DNA of 64,000 nucleotides from JBFLVT01 sp036804525 (GCA_036804525.1 DAIRSE010000004.1:104161-168160), one strand, 5' to 3'. Positions 23,833-33,378 are shown, numbered from the stretch's first letter. A program made the numbers and translations. Notes: a model not told the origin generated them from the letters alone.

Positions 23833-23882
23833 GTCTAAAGCCTGGCACCTTTTGAGGTTATTTTTCGCGACACGGTCCTGGC

Positions 23883-25694
23883 TTATACAGGCCTGCCTGC
23901 CTTCTTCTCGGTGTACGTGCTCTTGATCCACAGCTCCCGCAACTGTTCGTTTGATACCGTTCCCGGGGCTTCCGTCATAAGATCGGAGGCGCTTTGCGTC
24001 TTGGGAAAGGCAATGACGTCACGGATGGTCGTCTTTCCGGCCAGCAGCATCACCAGCCGGTCGAAGCCGAAAGCGATTCCGCCGTGCGGCGGCGGCCCGT
24101 ATTCAAAGGCGGTGAGCAGGAAGCCGAACTTCTCGCGGGCCTCGTCAGCGGTGAGGCCTATCGTGGAGAAGACCTTTTCCTGCGTGTCACGGCGGTAGAT
24201 GCGGATGCTCCCTCCCCCGACCTCCACGCCGTTGAGAACAAGGTCGTACGCCTTGGCGCGCACCTCGCCCGGCCGCGTGTCGAGCAGCGGGACATCTTCC
24301 TCGCGCGGGGCGGTAAACGGGTGGTGTACCGCAACCCACCGCATTTCCTCCGGATCATACTCAAGGAGCGGGAAATCGACCACCCAGACGAAACTGAAGA
24401 CTGACGGGTCGATAAGGCCGAGGCGTTCAGCGAAATGGCGGCGTAGCGCGCTGAGCGCCGTGTTGACGATGTCGGGCTGGTCAGCCACAAAGAGCAGCAG
24501 GTCCCCTGTCTCCGCCTCGAGACGCCGGGTAATGGCGTCCATTTCAGACGCGCTGAAAAACTTTGCTATCGGCGACTTCACCCCGTCAGGGGTCATCAGC
24601 AGGTAGGCCAAACCCTTGGCGCGCTGACTGACGGCAAAGGCTGTCAGTTCATCGATCTCTTTGCGGCTCAAGCCCGCCATACCCGGAATGCGCAGCCCTT
24701 TCACCCGGCCCCCGGACTCGACTGCCGAGCGGAACACCTTGAAGCTGCAGCCCGCCGCGATGTCTGAGACATCCTTCAACTCCAGGCCGTAGCGCAGGTC
24801 CGGCTTATCGCTGCCGTACCTCTCCATGGCCTCAGCGTAGGTAATCCTGGGGAACGGCGTCGTAACTTTAAGGCCGACGGTGTCGGCGCACAGGCGGCTG
24901 ATCATCCCCTCGGTCAGGGAGATCACGTCCTCGATATCCACAAACGACATTTCGATATCAATCTGGGTGAACTCAGGCTGCCTGTCGGCACGCAAGTCTT
25001 CGTCGCGAAAACACCGGACGATCTGAAAGTACCGTTCCAGGCCCGCGACCATGAGGAGCTGCTTGAATAACTGGGGGGATTGGGGTAAAGCGTAGAACCG
25101 GCCGGGATTCAACCGGCTGGGCACCAGAAAGTCGCGCGCCCCTTCGGGAGTGCTCTTCGTAAGCATCGGCGTCTCGATTTCCAGGAAACCTTGCTCGTCC
25201 AAACACCGGCGCACGCTCATGGCTGCCTTGTGACGCAGGATCATTGCCTCCTGCATTTCCGGCCGCCGCAGGTCCAGGTACCTGTATTTGAGGCGCACGG
25301 TTTCGTCGACATCCACGCCGTTCTCAATGTAAAACGGCGGGGTTTTGGAACGGTTCAAAATCAGGATTTCCAGTGCCTCTACCTCAATCTCCCCGGTCGA
25401 GAGGTTAGGATTTTCCGTCCCCTGCGGGCGCTGGCGGACTTTTCCCCTGACCGCCAGGACGTACTCCGAGCGTACGGTTTCGGCCTTGACAAAAGCCTCC
25501 GGGGCATCCTCGGGATTGCAAACCACCTGCACGATCCCGGATCTGTCCCGGAGGTCGATGAAGATCAATCCTCCGTGGTCGCGCCGTCTCTGTACCCATC
25601 CCATAAGTACGACGGCCTGTCCCGCATCTGTTTTTCTCAAATGGCCGCACCAGGTCGTGCGTCTTAATCCACCCATTGCTTCGAACTCTGCCAT
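23883..25694 (-). CDS. aspS: Aspartyl-tRNA synthetase, probably non-discriminating
   Basis: Class II synthetase of 603 residues with OB-fold anticodon domain, catalytic core (YRYLDLRRPEMQ, FRDEDLRADRQPEFTQ, GIAFGFDRLVMLLAG) and the bacterial GAD insertion. The anticodon domain reads RRRDHGG (His near 40) and RPQGTENPN (Gly near 92). His and Gly at these places are associated with enzymes that charge both tRNA(Asp) and tRNA(Asn), against Leu and Lys in E. coli. If so, Asn-tRNA would be made through GatCAB. The ATG at 25694 follows GGGGGT. It is transcribed after hisS with a three-base gap to the extended frame. Confidence 0.97.
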   Translation of the reverse strand: MAEFEAMGGLRRTTWCGHLRKTDAGQAVVLMGWVQRRRDHGGLIFIDLRDRSGIVQVVCNPEDAPEAFVKAETVRSEYVLAVRGKVRQRPQGTENPNLSTGEIEVEALEILILNRSKTPPFYIENGVDVDETVRLKYRYLDLRRPEMQEAMILRHKAAMSVRRCLDEQGFLEIETPMLTKSTPEGARDFLVPSRLNPGRFYALPQSPQLFKQLLMVAGLERYFQIVRCFRDEDLRADRQPEFTQIDIEMSFVDIEDVISLTEGMISRLCADTVGLKVTTPFPRITYAEAMERYGSDKPDLRYGLELKDVSDIAAGCSFKVFRSAVESGGRVKGLRIPGMAGLSRKEIDELTAFAVSQRAKGLAYLLMTPDGVKSPIAKFFSASEMDAITRRLEAETGDLLLFVADQPDIVNTALSALRRHFAERLGLIDPSVFSFVWVVDFPLLEYDPEEMRWVAVHHPFTAPREEDVPLLDTRPGEVRAKAYDLVLNGVEVGGGSIRIYRRDTQEKVFSTIGLTADEAREKFGFLLTAFEYGPPPHGGIAFGFDRLVMLLAGKTTIRDVIAFPKTQSASDLMTEAPGTVSNEQLRELWIKSTYTEKKAGRPV

Positions 25695-25712
25695 GCACGC
25701 TACCCCCACATT

Positions 25713-26972
25713 TTACTTTAACGATTCTCTTAAAACCTCGGTAAGATCGTCAACGAGCACCTCTTCCTGCTGCCCCGTGTCCATCTTCCTCACCGTCACC
25801 GCGCCCCGGGCCAGCTCCTCATCCCCGACAATGACCACAATCCTGGCCTTGAGTTTTCCCGCATATTTCATTTGGGCTTTGAGGCTGCGCCCGGTAAGAT
25901 CGCCGTCGGAAACGATGCCGAGTTTTCTGAGCCGGAAAAGAATTTGCATCGCGGTTTCTTTCGTTCCCCCCGCCGTAGCCACGAAAACATCCGGGCGCGG
26001 GGATGTCCCGACCTCCGGGTGCTGCTCTTTAAGGAGCAGCAGTGTGCGCTCCAGGCCAAGCGCGAATCCGACGCCGGGCGTCGGAGGGCCCCCGCAAACC
26101 TCAACCAGCCCGTCGTAACGGCCTCCGCCGCCTACCGCGCTCTGGGCTCCGACACCGGGAACGATGATCTCAAAGGCCGTCCTCGTGTAGTAGTCCAGTC
26201 CCCGAACCAGCCTTGGGTTGATGATGTATGGCAGCCCCGTGACATCCAGGTAACGGAGCACGCCTTCAAAATGGCGCCTGCACTCGTCGCAGGCATCGGC
26301 CAGCGGGGTGGGAGCGTGTCCGACCAGGGCCGCGCAGGCTGTCTCCTTGCAATCCAGGACGCGTAGAGGATTCCTTTCCACCCGCGACCGGCAGGCCGGG
26401 CACAGGAGGTCCTTCCGCGGCGTTAAATACTCCTTTAAGCTCCGCCTGATGACCTGGCGGCATTCCGGGCACCCGACGGTGTTAATGTGCAGTTCCAGAT
26501 GGTGAATGTCCAGGACCCGGTAAAACTCCATGGCCAGGGCGATCACTTCGGCGTCCGCTTCCGGCTCCTTGGCCCCGAAGACCTCGACGCCAAACTGGTG
26601 GAACTGCCGGAAACGACCGGCCTGCGGGCGGTCGTGCCTGAACATCGGCCCTATGTAGTAGAGCTTGATCGGCTGGGGCTCGGCGTAGAGCCTGTTTTCG
26701 AGGTAGGCGCGCGCCGCCGGGGCCGTCCCCTCGGGCCTCAAGGTCAGGCTGCGTTTCCCCTTGTCTTCGAAGGTGTACATCTCTTTTTCCACGATGTCGG
26801 TGACCTCGCCGACACCGCGCAGGAACAGCTCGGTGTGCTCGAAAATCGGCGTCCTGATCTCACGGTAGTTCCAAACCGAGCAAAGGGCCTGGGCGGTTCG
26901 CTCCACGAGCTGCCACCGCTCAACTTCGCCCGGAAGGATATCGTTGGTGCCCCGCGGTCTTGCCGTTAACAT
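25713..26972 (-). CDS. hisS: Histidyl-tRNA synthetase
   Basis: Class II synthetase of 419 residues. Motifs include RPRGTNDILPGE at the N-terminus, motif 2 GPMFRHDRPQAGRFRQFHQ, and the histidine-specific segments GLDYYTRTAFEI and GGGGRYDGLVE. The C-terminal anticodon domain follows. A cysteine-rich insertion (CPECRQ...CPAC, about 165-190) suggests a zinc site, as in some thermophile and anaerobe HisRS. The ATG at 26972 follows AAGGAG. It forms the conserved hisS-aspS pair and has its own promoter and leader hairpin. Confidence 0.97.
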   Translation of the reverse strand: MLTARPRGTNDILPGEVERWQLVERTAQALCSVWNYREIRTPIFEHTELFLRGVGEVTDIVEKEMYTFEDKGKRSLTLRPEGTAPAARAYLENRLYAEPQPIKLYYIGPMFRHDRPQAGRFRQFHQFGVEVFGAKEPEADAEVIALAMEFYRVLDIHHLELHINTVGCPECRQVIRRSLKEYLTPRKDLLCPACRSRVERNPLRVLDCKETACAALVGHAPTPLADACDECRRHFEGVLRYLDVTGLPYIINPRLVRGLDYYTRTAFEIIVPGVGAQSAVGGGGRYDGLVEVCGGPPTPGVGFALGLERTLLLLKEQHPEVGTSPRPDVFVATAGGTKETAMQILFRLRKLGIVSDGDLTGRSLKAQMKYAGKLKARIVVIVGDEELARGAVTVRKMDTGQQEEVLVDDLTEVLRESLK

Positions 26973-27000
26973 ACGGTTCTCCTTCACGTGCTAAAATGAC

Positions 27001-27035
27001 GGCTCCCGCACCCCAGGTGGAAGAGGACGGGAGCC
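27001..27035 (-). promoter_or_regulatory. Leader hairpin upstream of hisS
   Basis: GGCTCCCG and CGGGAGCC form an 8-bp stem enclosing a small inner stem (CACC/GGTG), followed on the minus strand by GTCATTTTAG. It lies between the hisS promoter and the start codon and is terminator-like, though the T-tract is short. It is not a T-box, since the T-box consensus is missing. Confidence 0.6.
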
Positions 27036-27045
27036 TTCTTTCGAG

Positions 27046-27075
27046 ATTCTACGCGAATATCTCGCCGGATGTCAA
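27046..27075 (-). promoter_or_regulatory. Sigma-A promoter of hisS-aspS
   Basis: TTGACA (27075-27070), an 18-base spacer and TAGAAT (27051-27046) read toward hisS. Confidence 0.75.
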
Positions 27076-27107
27076 GATTATCCGGCGGTACGCGGTCACA
27101 GGTTTGT

Positions 27108-27737
27108 TTACCACTCGGTGGTAAGGTACGGGTTGGTCCGGCGTTCCCTGCCTATGGAACTTGCTTCCCCGTGCCCCGGGTACACGAGGACATCGTCGTC
27201 GAGTACCAGCAGCTTGTCCTTGATGCTCCGGATGAGGGTCGGGAAGTCCCCGCCGGGAAGATCAGGCCGGCCCACTGCGCCGGCGAAAAGGGTGTCCCCG
27301 GTGTAAAGATCTTTCCCGTCAAGGATGCAGATCCCCCCAGGGGTGTGCCCTGGCGTGTGAATGACCTTTAATCTGATTTTCCCCAGCGTTATTTCGTTAC
27401 CGTCCTGGAGAAGAAGGTCGCCCTGCGGAAACTGCGCCGCCCCCCCGAAAAACTGCGCAAGGTTGCGCCCGGGATCGGCAAGCGCCTCGTTATCCTCCTG
27501 GTGTACAGCCAGCTTGGCGCCGGTATACTCCTGAAGCTCGGGCAGACCCGCGATGTGGTCGTAATGCACATGCGTCAGAACGATCCACTTGATCTTCAGC
27601 GCCTTGTCCCGCGCCGCGCCCAGGATCCTGTCAACATCCCCGCCGGGATCGACCACCGCGGCATCCCTTGACTCGGGGCACCCGACAATATAACAATTGG
27701 CCTCCAGCATTCCGACGGTCAGCATCGCAAACTGCAC
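27108..27737 (-). CDS. MBL-fold metallohydrolase, glyoxalase II-like
   Basis: A 209-residue metallo-beta-lactamase-fold hydrolase. Metal ligands are seen in THVHYDHIAG, in HTPGHTPGG, in YTGDTLFAG and in VYPGHGEAS. The family hydrolyses thioesters such as S-lactoylglutathione or bacillithiol analogues; the natural substrate in clostridia is usually unknown. It lies between dtd and hisS and probably shares the relA-dtd transcript. Confidence 0.9.
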   Translation of the reverse strand: MQFAMLTVGMLEANCYIVGCPESRDAAVVDPGGDVDRILGAARDKALKIKWIVLTHVHYDHIAGLPELQEYTGAKLAVHQEDNEALADPGRNLAQFFGGAAQFPQGDLLLQDGNEITLGKIRLKVIHTPGHTPGGICILDGKDLYTGDTLFAGAVGRPDLPGGDFPTLIRSIKDKLLVLDDDVLVYPGHGEASSIGRERRTNPYLTTEW

Positions 27738-27757
27738 TCTTTACACCCCTTGCCCGG

Positions 27758-28207
27758 CTAAAACTCCCTCCTGCTGTCCAACAACAAAGTCACCGGGCCA
27801 TCGTTTATGATTTCCACCCGCATATGCTCCCTAAACTGCCCACGCGCGGTACGGACGCCCAGTTCCTCACAGCGCGAGGCAAAAGCCTCGTACAGCTTCA
27901 CAGCCTTCTCCGGTTCGGCCGCCGCGGTAAAACTCGGCCGCCGACCCTTGCGGCAGTCCCCGTAAAGGGTAAACTGGGAAACGACCAGGATCTCTCCCTG
28001 CACCTCAAGAACCGAGCGGTTAAGCTTCCCCTGCTCGTCCTCAAAAATCCTGAGCCCGATAATTTTATCGGCCAGGTAATGGGCGTCATCCACCCCGTCG
28101 TCGCGTCCCACGCCCAGCAGAATCACTATGCCCGGACCGATAGCAGCGATGGTCTTTCCGCCGACCTGTACCGAACCCTTTTCCACCCGTTGCACAACCG
28201 CCCGCAC
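27758..28207 (-). CDS. dtd: D-aminoacyl-tRNA deacylase
   Basis: Recycles tRNAs mischarged with D-amino acids (and glycine on tRNA-Ala). It is 149 residues long, full length. Both signature motifs are present: SQFTLYGD near residue 78 and NDGPVTLLLD (Gly-cisPro) near 136. It lies downstream of relA as in Bacillus. The ~70 bases between relA and dtd contain short tandem CTACTGA-like repeats but no gene. Confidence 0.96.
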   Translation of the reverse strand: MRAVVQRVEKGSVQVGGKTIAAIGPGIVILLGVGRDDGVDDAHYLADKIIGLRIFEDEQGKLNRSVLEVQGEILVVSQFTLYGDCRKGRRPSFTAAAEPEKAVKLYEAFASRCEELGVRTARGQFREHMRVEIINDGPVTLLLDSRREF

Positions 28208-28279
28208 CTACGCAACCCCCACTGTCAATCACCAATTACAAACTACCAAATGTCGACTACTGACTACTGACTGCCAATT

Positions 28280-30424
28280 CTAGCAGCCCGAGCAGATCCG
28301 GCGTATGTCGTACACATCCTTCACCCGGGCCAGTTTGCCGAAGATAAAGGACAGCTGGTCCAGGCTGTTGATGGCGATGATCAGGTCTATGCTGGCTTCG
28401 CCGTCCCGGCTCGTCCTGGCCGCCACCCAGCTCGCGCTGATCTTCATTTCCGTAAGCACGGCCATCACATCGCCCAGGAGTCCCGCGCGGTCCAGCCCCT
28501 GAATCTCCAGGCGAACCTGGAACGGCTCGTCAAAGTTGTCGTCCCACTTAACCTCGACCAGTCTTTCCCGTTCCTTGTCCTGCCAGATGACAATGTTCCG
28601 GCAGTCGGCCCTGTGGACGGACACGCCGCGGCCGCGCGTAATGTACCCGGCGATGGGGTCGCCTGGAACGGGGTTGCAGCAATGCGCCAGACGGACAAGC
28701 ATGTTTCCGGCATCTTTGACGAGCACGCCGTGCGTGCTTTTCGTCCACCGCTTCGCGTCGCGCTTGTATTCCTTAACAACCGGGCCCGTCTTTGTCAGGT
28801 CTTTTAAACGCTGAACAAGCGTCGAAGCGGACACCACGCCCAAAGCCACGCCGGCGTAGGCATCGCCAATGGTCTGAAAGCCGTAACGTTTCCCGACCTC
28901 GACCACCTTTTCAGACTTAATGACCTCCACGTCGAGGCCCTGCTTCCTGGCTTCCCGCTCGAGGGCCTCACGCCCGCGCATCTCGTTCTCTTCGCGCTGT
29001 TCCTTCTTGAACCAGTTACGGATCTTCGTTTTGGCAGCCGACGTCTTGACGATGTTCAACCAGTCCCGGCTCGGGCTGGGATGCTTGGCGGTCAGGATCT
29101 CGACGACGTCGCCGTTCTTCAACTTGTACTCCAGCGGGACGAGCCTGCCGTTAACCTTCGCCCCGATGCACCGGTTGCCGACGTCTGTGTGAATGCGGTA
29201 GGCGAAATCCAGGGGTATCGATCCGGCAGGCAGTTCTATCACGTCGCCCTTGGGCGTAAAGACGAAAACCGAATCGGCAAAGATATCGATTTTAAGGCTT
29301 TCCATGAACTCGCGGGCGTCGCGCAGCTCGTGCTGCCAATCCAGCAGCTGCCTCAGCCAAGCCAGCCGCTCGTCAAAATCCTTGTCGCTCTTGCCGCCAG
29401 CCTTATAGCGCCAGTGCGCGGCAATGCCGTACTCCGCAGTCCGGTGCATATCCCGGGTCCTGATTTGAATCTCCACCAGGTCACCCTTGGGACCGACCAC
29501 CGTGGTATGCAAGGACTGGTACATATTCGACTTGGGCATAGCGATGAAATCCTTGAAGCGCCCCGGGATGGGCTTGAACAGCGTGTGGACCACGCCCAGC
29601 GTCGCGTAGCAGTCCCGGACCGACTGGGTGATGATCCGCACGCCGATGACGTCGTAGATCTCGTCCAGCCCTTTCTCCTGGTTTACCATTTTCATATAAA
29701 TGCTGTACAGGTGTTTCGGGCGGCCGTTGATATCGGCCTTGATCCCGACGGCATCCAGCTTTTCAGAAAGGATCTGGATCACCTCGTTGATGACGTTCTC
29801 CCGCGCTTCTCCTGTCTTGGCCATTTCGGCCGTCAGGCTGAAGTAAGACTCCGGTTCTAAGTAGCGGAAGGCCAGATCCTCGAGTTCCATCTTGATGCGA
29901 TAAATCCCCAGCCGGTGCGCGAGGGGAGCAAAAATCTCCAGTGTCTCGTTTGCAATTTCCCGTTGCTTTTGAACACTGTGATACTCCAGGGTCCGCAGGT
30001 TGTGGAGGCGGTCAGCGAGCTTGATGAGAATGACCCGGATGTCCTTAGCCATGGCCAGAAACATTTTGCGGAGGTTCTCAGCCTGGTGCTCTTCCTTGGA
30101 ACGGTACTCCAGCCTGCTAAGCTTCGTTACCCCGTCGACGAGCAGGGCGATTTCTTCGCCGAACTCGTCCTTAATGACGGCCAGTTCGGTTGGCGAATCC
30201 TCAACAACGTCGTGCAGGATCGCGCCGACAATCGTCTCCTGGTCCAGTTCCAGGTCGGCCAGGATCTGCGCTACGGACAGCGGGTGGCTGATATACGGCT
30301 CCCCGGAATGCCGTTTCTGCTCGTGGTGAGCTTTCTCCGCAAAGGCATACGCCCGCCGCAACAGCTCCTCGTCGACACGGCTGTTATAGCTCTTGATTGT
30401 CGTTAAGAGTTTGTCAAACGCCAT
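28280..30424 (-). CDS. relA: Bifunctional (p)ppGpp synthetase/hydrolase
   Basis: Long RelA/SpoT homologue of 714 residues. The HD hydrolase domain (about 30-190) has HHEQKRHSGEPYISHPLSV, HDVVEDSPT and ADRLHNLRTL, so it is probably active in hydrolysis. The synthetase domain (about 220-350) has RPKHLYSIYMKM and AMPKSNMYQSLHT. TGS domain (about 380-445, VFTPKGDVIELPAGSIPLDFAYR), a conserved-cysteine region (HCCNPVPGDPI) and a C-terminal ACT domain follow. This is the usual stringent-response enzyme of Firmicutes. Neighbours are recJ upstream and dtd downstream; the apt gene found between recJ and relA in Bacillus is missing. Confidence 0.97.
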   Translation of the reverse strand: MAFDKLLTTIKSYNSRVDEELLRRAYAFAEKAHHEQKRHSGEPYISHPLSVAQILADLELDQETIVGAILHDVVEDSPTELAVIKDEFGEEIALLVDGVTKLSRLEYRSKEEHQAENLRKMFLAMAKDIRVILIKLADRLHNLRTLEYHSVQKQREIANETLEIFAPLAHRLGIYRIKMELEDLAFRYLEPESYFSLTAEMAKTGEARENVINEVIQILSEKLDAVGIKADINGRPKHLYSIYMKMVNQEKGLDEIYDVIGVRIITQSVRDCYATLGVVHTLFKPIPGRFKDFIAMPKSNMYQSLHTTVVGPKGDLVEIQIRTRDMHRTAEYGIAAHWRYKAGGKSDKDFDERLAWLRQLLDWQHELRDAREFMESLKIDIFADSVFVFTPKGDVIELPAGSIPLDFAYRIHTDVGNRCIGAKVNGRLVPLEYKLKNGDVVEILTAKHPSPSRDWLNIVKTSAAKTKIRNWFKKEQREENEMRGREALEREARKQGLDVEVIKSEKVVEVGKRYGFQTIGDAYAGVALGVVSASTLVQRLKDLTKTGPVVKEYKRDAKRWTKSTHGVLVKDAGNMLVRLAHCCNPVPGDPIAGYITRGRGVSVHRADCRNIVIWQDKERERLVEVKWDDNFDEPFQVRLEIQGLDRAGLLGDVMAVLTEMKISASWVAARTSRDGEASIDLIIAINSLDQLSFIFGKLARVKDVYDIRRICSGC

Positions 30425-30446
30425 CAGTGGTTATCACCCACGGAGA

Positions 30447-33005
30447 TTATATCACACCGAAAAATGTCCTGAGATCGTCAGCGGGCTGGGACGCAAAGTA
30501 CTTTTGACAGGCCAGCGAATCTCTCTTCACCCTATGCGCCAGCCGGAAGGTCGGTGAACAGCCGAGGCCCCGTTTAGCCGGAACGGTCCCCAGATCAACT
30601 TCCAGCCGGCCGCCGTCATCCTCAGCCCAAGACAGCACGTCAAGCTCGGCCAGAACGGTCAGCCCGATACGCACGGTCCAGGGAGCTACAGGGGCATCCA
30701 CCAGCTTTTGCACGCTCCCGGCCAGGCGTTCCACGGTTAATCGGCGGCCTCTGCCCTTCCTGATCACGGTGTACACGCATGCTATGACTTTGCGGTTGGG
30801 CGCGATGGTCTTTAAGGTCAAACGGTTGCGCTCCTGGTCAACAGCGGCGTGCAGGAGGTACAGCTCCTTTCCCGCACCCGCGGCGGTCAGCCAGTCGCTC
30901 CAGGTCAGGAGCAGGTCATAGACGATGACTCTCTCTGTTCGGGCCTCTTCGGGAAGATCAAGCGGTTGCGCGACCAGTACCGGAACCTCCCCGGCCAGCC
31001 ACTGCTTCAGTACCTGTTCTCTGTCCGTATCGGGTAGATGCGGGTGCAGAAAAGCTGCCTTGCCGTCATTCATGCCCAGCTGCAGTGCAAGCCTGGGAGC
31101 GGTATCACGCGTAGAGACGGCAATGAAAACCGGAGTTCCTTTATGAACCAGTTCTCTGAGACTGGCCATCCGGTCAGCAGTGTCGCGCAGGTCAAAGATT
31201 CGCGACAGGCCGCTGACCCTGATCCCGTTGTTTTTAGCCAGCCAGTAATCGCTGTCGATACCCGGCAGAAGGATATCCTGGAGAGCAAGCGCTTTCTGGT
31301 AAAGCGACCTGGCTATTACGCGCTGCGGAAAGGTCTCCCCCTCGCGCCAGTCAACAATGCGCAATTCAAGGCTCCTGTACCCGTTCCACTCGTTGATCTC
31401 CGGCTGGAAGGCCAAATCCAGGGCAGGGGAGGACGCGATATCGTCCATCTCTTTTCCGAACCCGAAGGCAATAGCCTCAAACCTCCTGGTACCCTGGGCC
31501 ACCGTAAGCTTCAGGTGCTGCTGGTCCTTGCCAACCAGCCGGGCACGTTCCACGCGCAGGTTTCGGGCGCAGAATACCGGCTGAGGGTTGCCGTTCCCCC
31601 AGGGAGACAGGCGCTCGATCTCCTGTACCAGTTCCTCGGTGATATCGTCAAACGAAACCTGGGCGTCGATTTCCAGTATGGGCCCCTCATCGGACGCCAT
31701 CGTCGCCGCGTGCTCCTGTATCGTCCTGACAAATTCCTCAATCGCCGCAGCAGGCAACACAAACCCCGCTGCGTTCCGGTGCCCGCCAAACTCCGTCAGG
31801 TAAGACCGGCATTGTTCAAGGGCGCGGAACATATTAAACCGGTAAGGGCTGCGGGCCGAGCCCCGTGCCGCCTCGCCCTCGACAGCTATCAAGACAACGG
31901 GTATATTCAGCCTGTCAGCCAGCCGTGAAGCAACCACGCCCGTGACTCCCGGATGCCATCCTTCCCCTGCGAATACAGCCACCGGCGGTACTGAGCTCCA
32001 CTCGCTGACGGTGGCCATAACCTCAGTGTTGACCCTGTCTTCAAGGTCCTTCCTTACCGCGTTCAAAGCCAGCAATTCATCCGCGATACGGCTTGCCTCC
32101 AGCGGGTCTTCCGCCAGCAGCAGCTCAACGCCGAGGGCCGCGCTGCCCAAGCGGCCGGCGGCGTTCAGCTTCGGGGCTATGCCACAGGCCACGTCGCGAA
32201 CGGTCAGGGTGGCGGGGAGCTTGGCCGCCGAAGCCAGAGCGGCAAGGCCGGTATTCTTTCTGATAAGGGGCAGGCCCAGCTTAACGATGATCCTGTTCTC
32301 GCCCACCAGGGGGACGACATCGGCTATCGTCCCTAGACAAGCAAGCCCCAGAAGCTCGTCTTCTATTTCCGGACGGCGGTCCCCGAGCAGGGCTGTCGCC
32401 ACTTTAAAAGCCACCCCCACTCCGGCAAGTTCCTTAAACGGGTACTCGCAATCGTGCCTCTTGGGATTGACGATCAGCGTAGCGGGCAGGACGTCTTTAG
32501 GCTCATGGTGGTCGGTTATAAGGATACGCAGCCCCATCTTCCCGGCTGCGATGACCTCCTCGACCGCGGTTACGCCGCAGTCAACGGTCACTATTAGATT
32601 AACCCCCTGATCCCTGGCCTGGGAGAGGGCATGCAGGTGCACTCCGTAACCGTCGGTGCGCAGGGGCAAATAGAAAACGGCGTGGCCGCCTAGATGCCGA
32701 ATGGCCTTGACCAGTACGGCCGTAGCCGTCATCCCGTCAACGTCGTAGTCCCCGTAGACCAGGATGCTTTCCCCTGACGTAATCGCTTTGCGGATTGCGG
32801 AGACACAGGCGTCAAGATCGCGCATTGCGCTGGAGGGCAGCAAGTCGGAGAGGGTACCGTCCAAAAAGCTCCGTACTTCTTCGGGTGAGCCGACGCCCCG
32901 GTTGACCAGGAGCCGTGCAAACAGGGGCGATAACGCGCATTCTTGAGTCAACAGCCTTTCAAGTTCCGGCTCCCCTGGTTTGATGTGCCACTTATATGCA
33001 GGCAT
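30447..33005 (-). CDS. recJ: Single-stranded-DNA-specific exonuclease RecJ
   Basis: 5'-3' exonuclease used in recombination and repair. It is 852 residues, longer than most RecJ proteins because of a C-terminal domain. The DHH core shows LVYGDYDVDGMTATA, VDCGVTAVEE, ITDHHEPKDVLPA and the DHHA1 region with EFGGHRNAAGFVLP. An OB-fold follows (about 480-560). The remaining ~280 residues are a family C-terminal extension without clear motifs. Start at ATG 33005 after GGGAGAGG. Only about 20 bases separate it from relA. Confidence 0.96.
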   Translation of the reverse strand: MPAYKWHIKPGEPELERLLTQECALSPLFARLLVNRGVGSPEEVRSFLDGTLSDLLPSSAMRDLDACVSAIRKAITSGESILVYGDYDVDGMTATAVLVKAIRHLGGHAVFYLPLRTDGYGVHLHALSQARDQGVNLIVTVDCGVTAVEEVIAAGKMGLRILITDHHEPKDVLPATLIVNPKRHDCEYPFKELAGVGVAFKVATALLGDRRPEIEDELLGLACLGTIADVVPLVGENRIIVKLGLPLIRKNTGLAALASAAKLPATLTVRDVACGIAPKLNAAGRLGSAALGVELLLAEDPLEASRIADELLALNAVRKDLEDRVNTEVMATVSEWSSVPPVAVFAGEGWHPGVTGVVASRLADRLNIPVVLIAVEGEAARGSARSPYRFNMFRALEQCRSYLTEFGGHRNAAGFVLPAAAIEEFVRTIQEHAATMASDEGPILEIDAQVSFDDITEELVQEIERLSPWGNGNPQPVFCARNLRVERARLVGKDQQHLKLTVAQGTRRFEAIAFGFGKEMDDIASSPALDLAFQPEINEWNGYRSLELRIVDWREGETFPQRVIARSLYQKALALQDILLPGIDSDYWLAKNNGIRVSGLSRIFDLRDTADRMASLRELVHKGTPVFIAVSTRDTAPRLALQLGMNDGKAAFLHPHLPDTDREQVLKQWLAGEVPVLVAQPLDLPEEARTERVIVYDLLLTWSDWLTAAGAGKELYLLHAAVDQERNRLTLKTIAPNRKVIACVYTVIRKGRGRRLTVERLAGSVQKLVDAPVAPWTVRIGLTVLAELDVLSWAEDDGGRLEVDLGTVPAKRGLGCSPTFRLAHRVKRDSLACQKYFASQPADDLRTFFGVI

Positions 33006-33065
33006 GTCCTCTCCCGGTAAATTTTTCTCTTATCACATTATAGTTAGGGAGTACCGCCAAAACAA

Positions 33066-33093
33066 CAGTGACAGGCCGGTCGGCCTGTCACTG
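33066..33093 (-). terminator. Terminator at the end of the winged-helix gene
   Basis: CAGTGACAGGCCG and CGGCCTGTCACTG form a perfect 13-bp inverted repeat that includes the stop codon. On the minus strand it is followed by TTGTTTTGG. Confidence 0.75.
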
Positions 33094-33378
33094 AAGCGTA
33101 ACTTCCTCTGATTTGAGCTCGATGAATTCTTCACCCAGCTTAGTTAGACTGCAAATCTTGCTCTTTCCCTCGGCTGTAACATCCACCAGCCCCAGGGCGT
33201 AAAGCTGCATCACGATGTGGTCGAGTACAGCCCTTTTAACTCTAGAGGTCAGAGACAATTCCTCTTTATTCATCCTGCCCTGCTCCCTCAAAGCCTTTAA
33301 GACGCGCGTTGCCTCCTTGGGCAAACGGTTGTCAACCTGCAGGAAGTACTCGGTGAGTGTTGCTGGACTGCTGATCAT
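33088..33378 (-). CDS. Small winged-helix-like protein of unknown function
   Basis: A 96-residue protein without a family I can name. The middle (about 23-85) has winged-helix character: KEATRVLKALREQGRMNKEEL, then a likely recognition helix SRVKRAVLDHIVMQLYALGLV, then a wing and VDVTAEGKSKICSLTKLGEEF. This resembles MarR/TrmB-type DNA-binding modules. The promoter (TTATTA at 33443-33438, 17 bases, CATACT at 33420-33415) has a palindrome TTAACG-N4-CGTTAA lying inside its spacer, suggesting autoregulation. It is transcribed away from the structured RNA locus and has its own terminator. Regulation of that RNA is an attractive but unproven idea. Confidence 0.7.
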   Translation of the reverse strand: MISSPATLTEYFLQVDNRLPKEATRVLKALREQGRMNKEELSLTSRVKRAVLDHIVMQLYALGLVDVTAEGKSKICSLTKLGEEFIELKSEEVTLQ

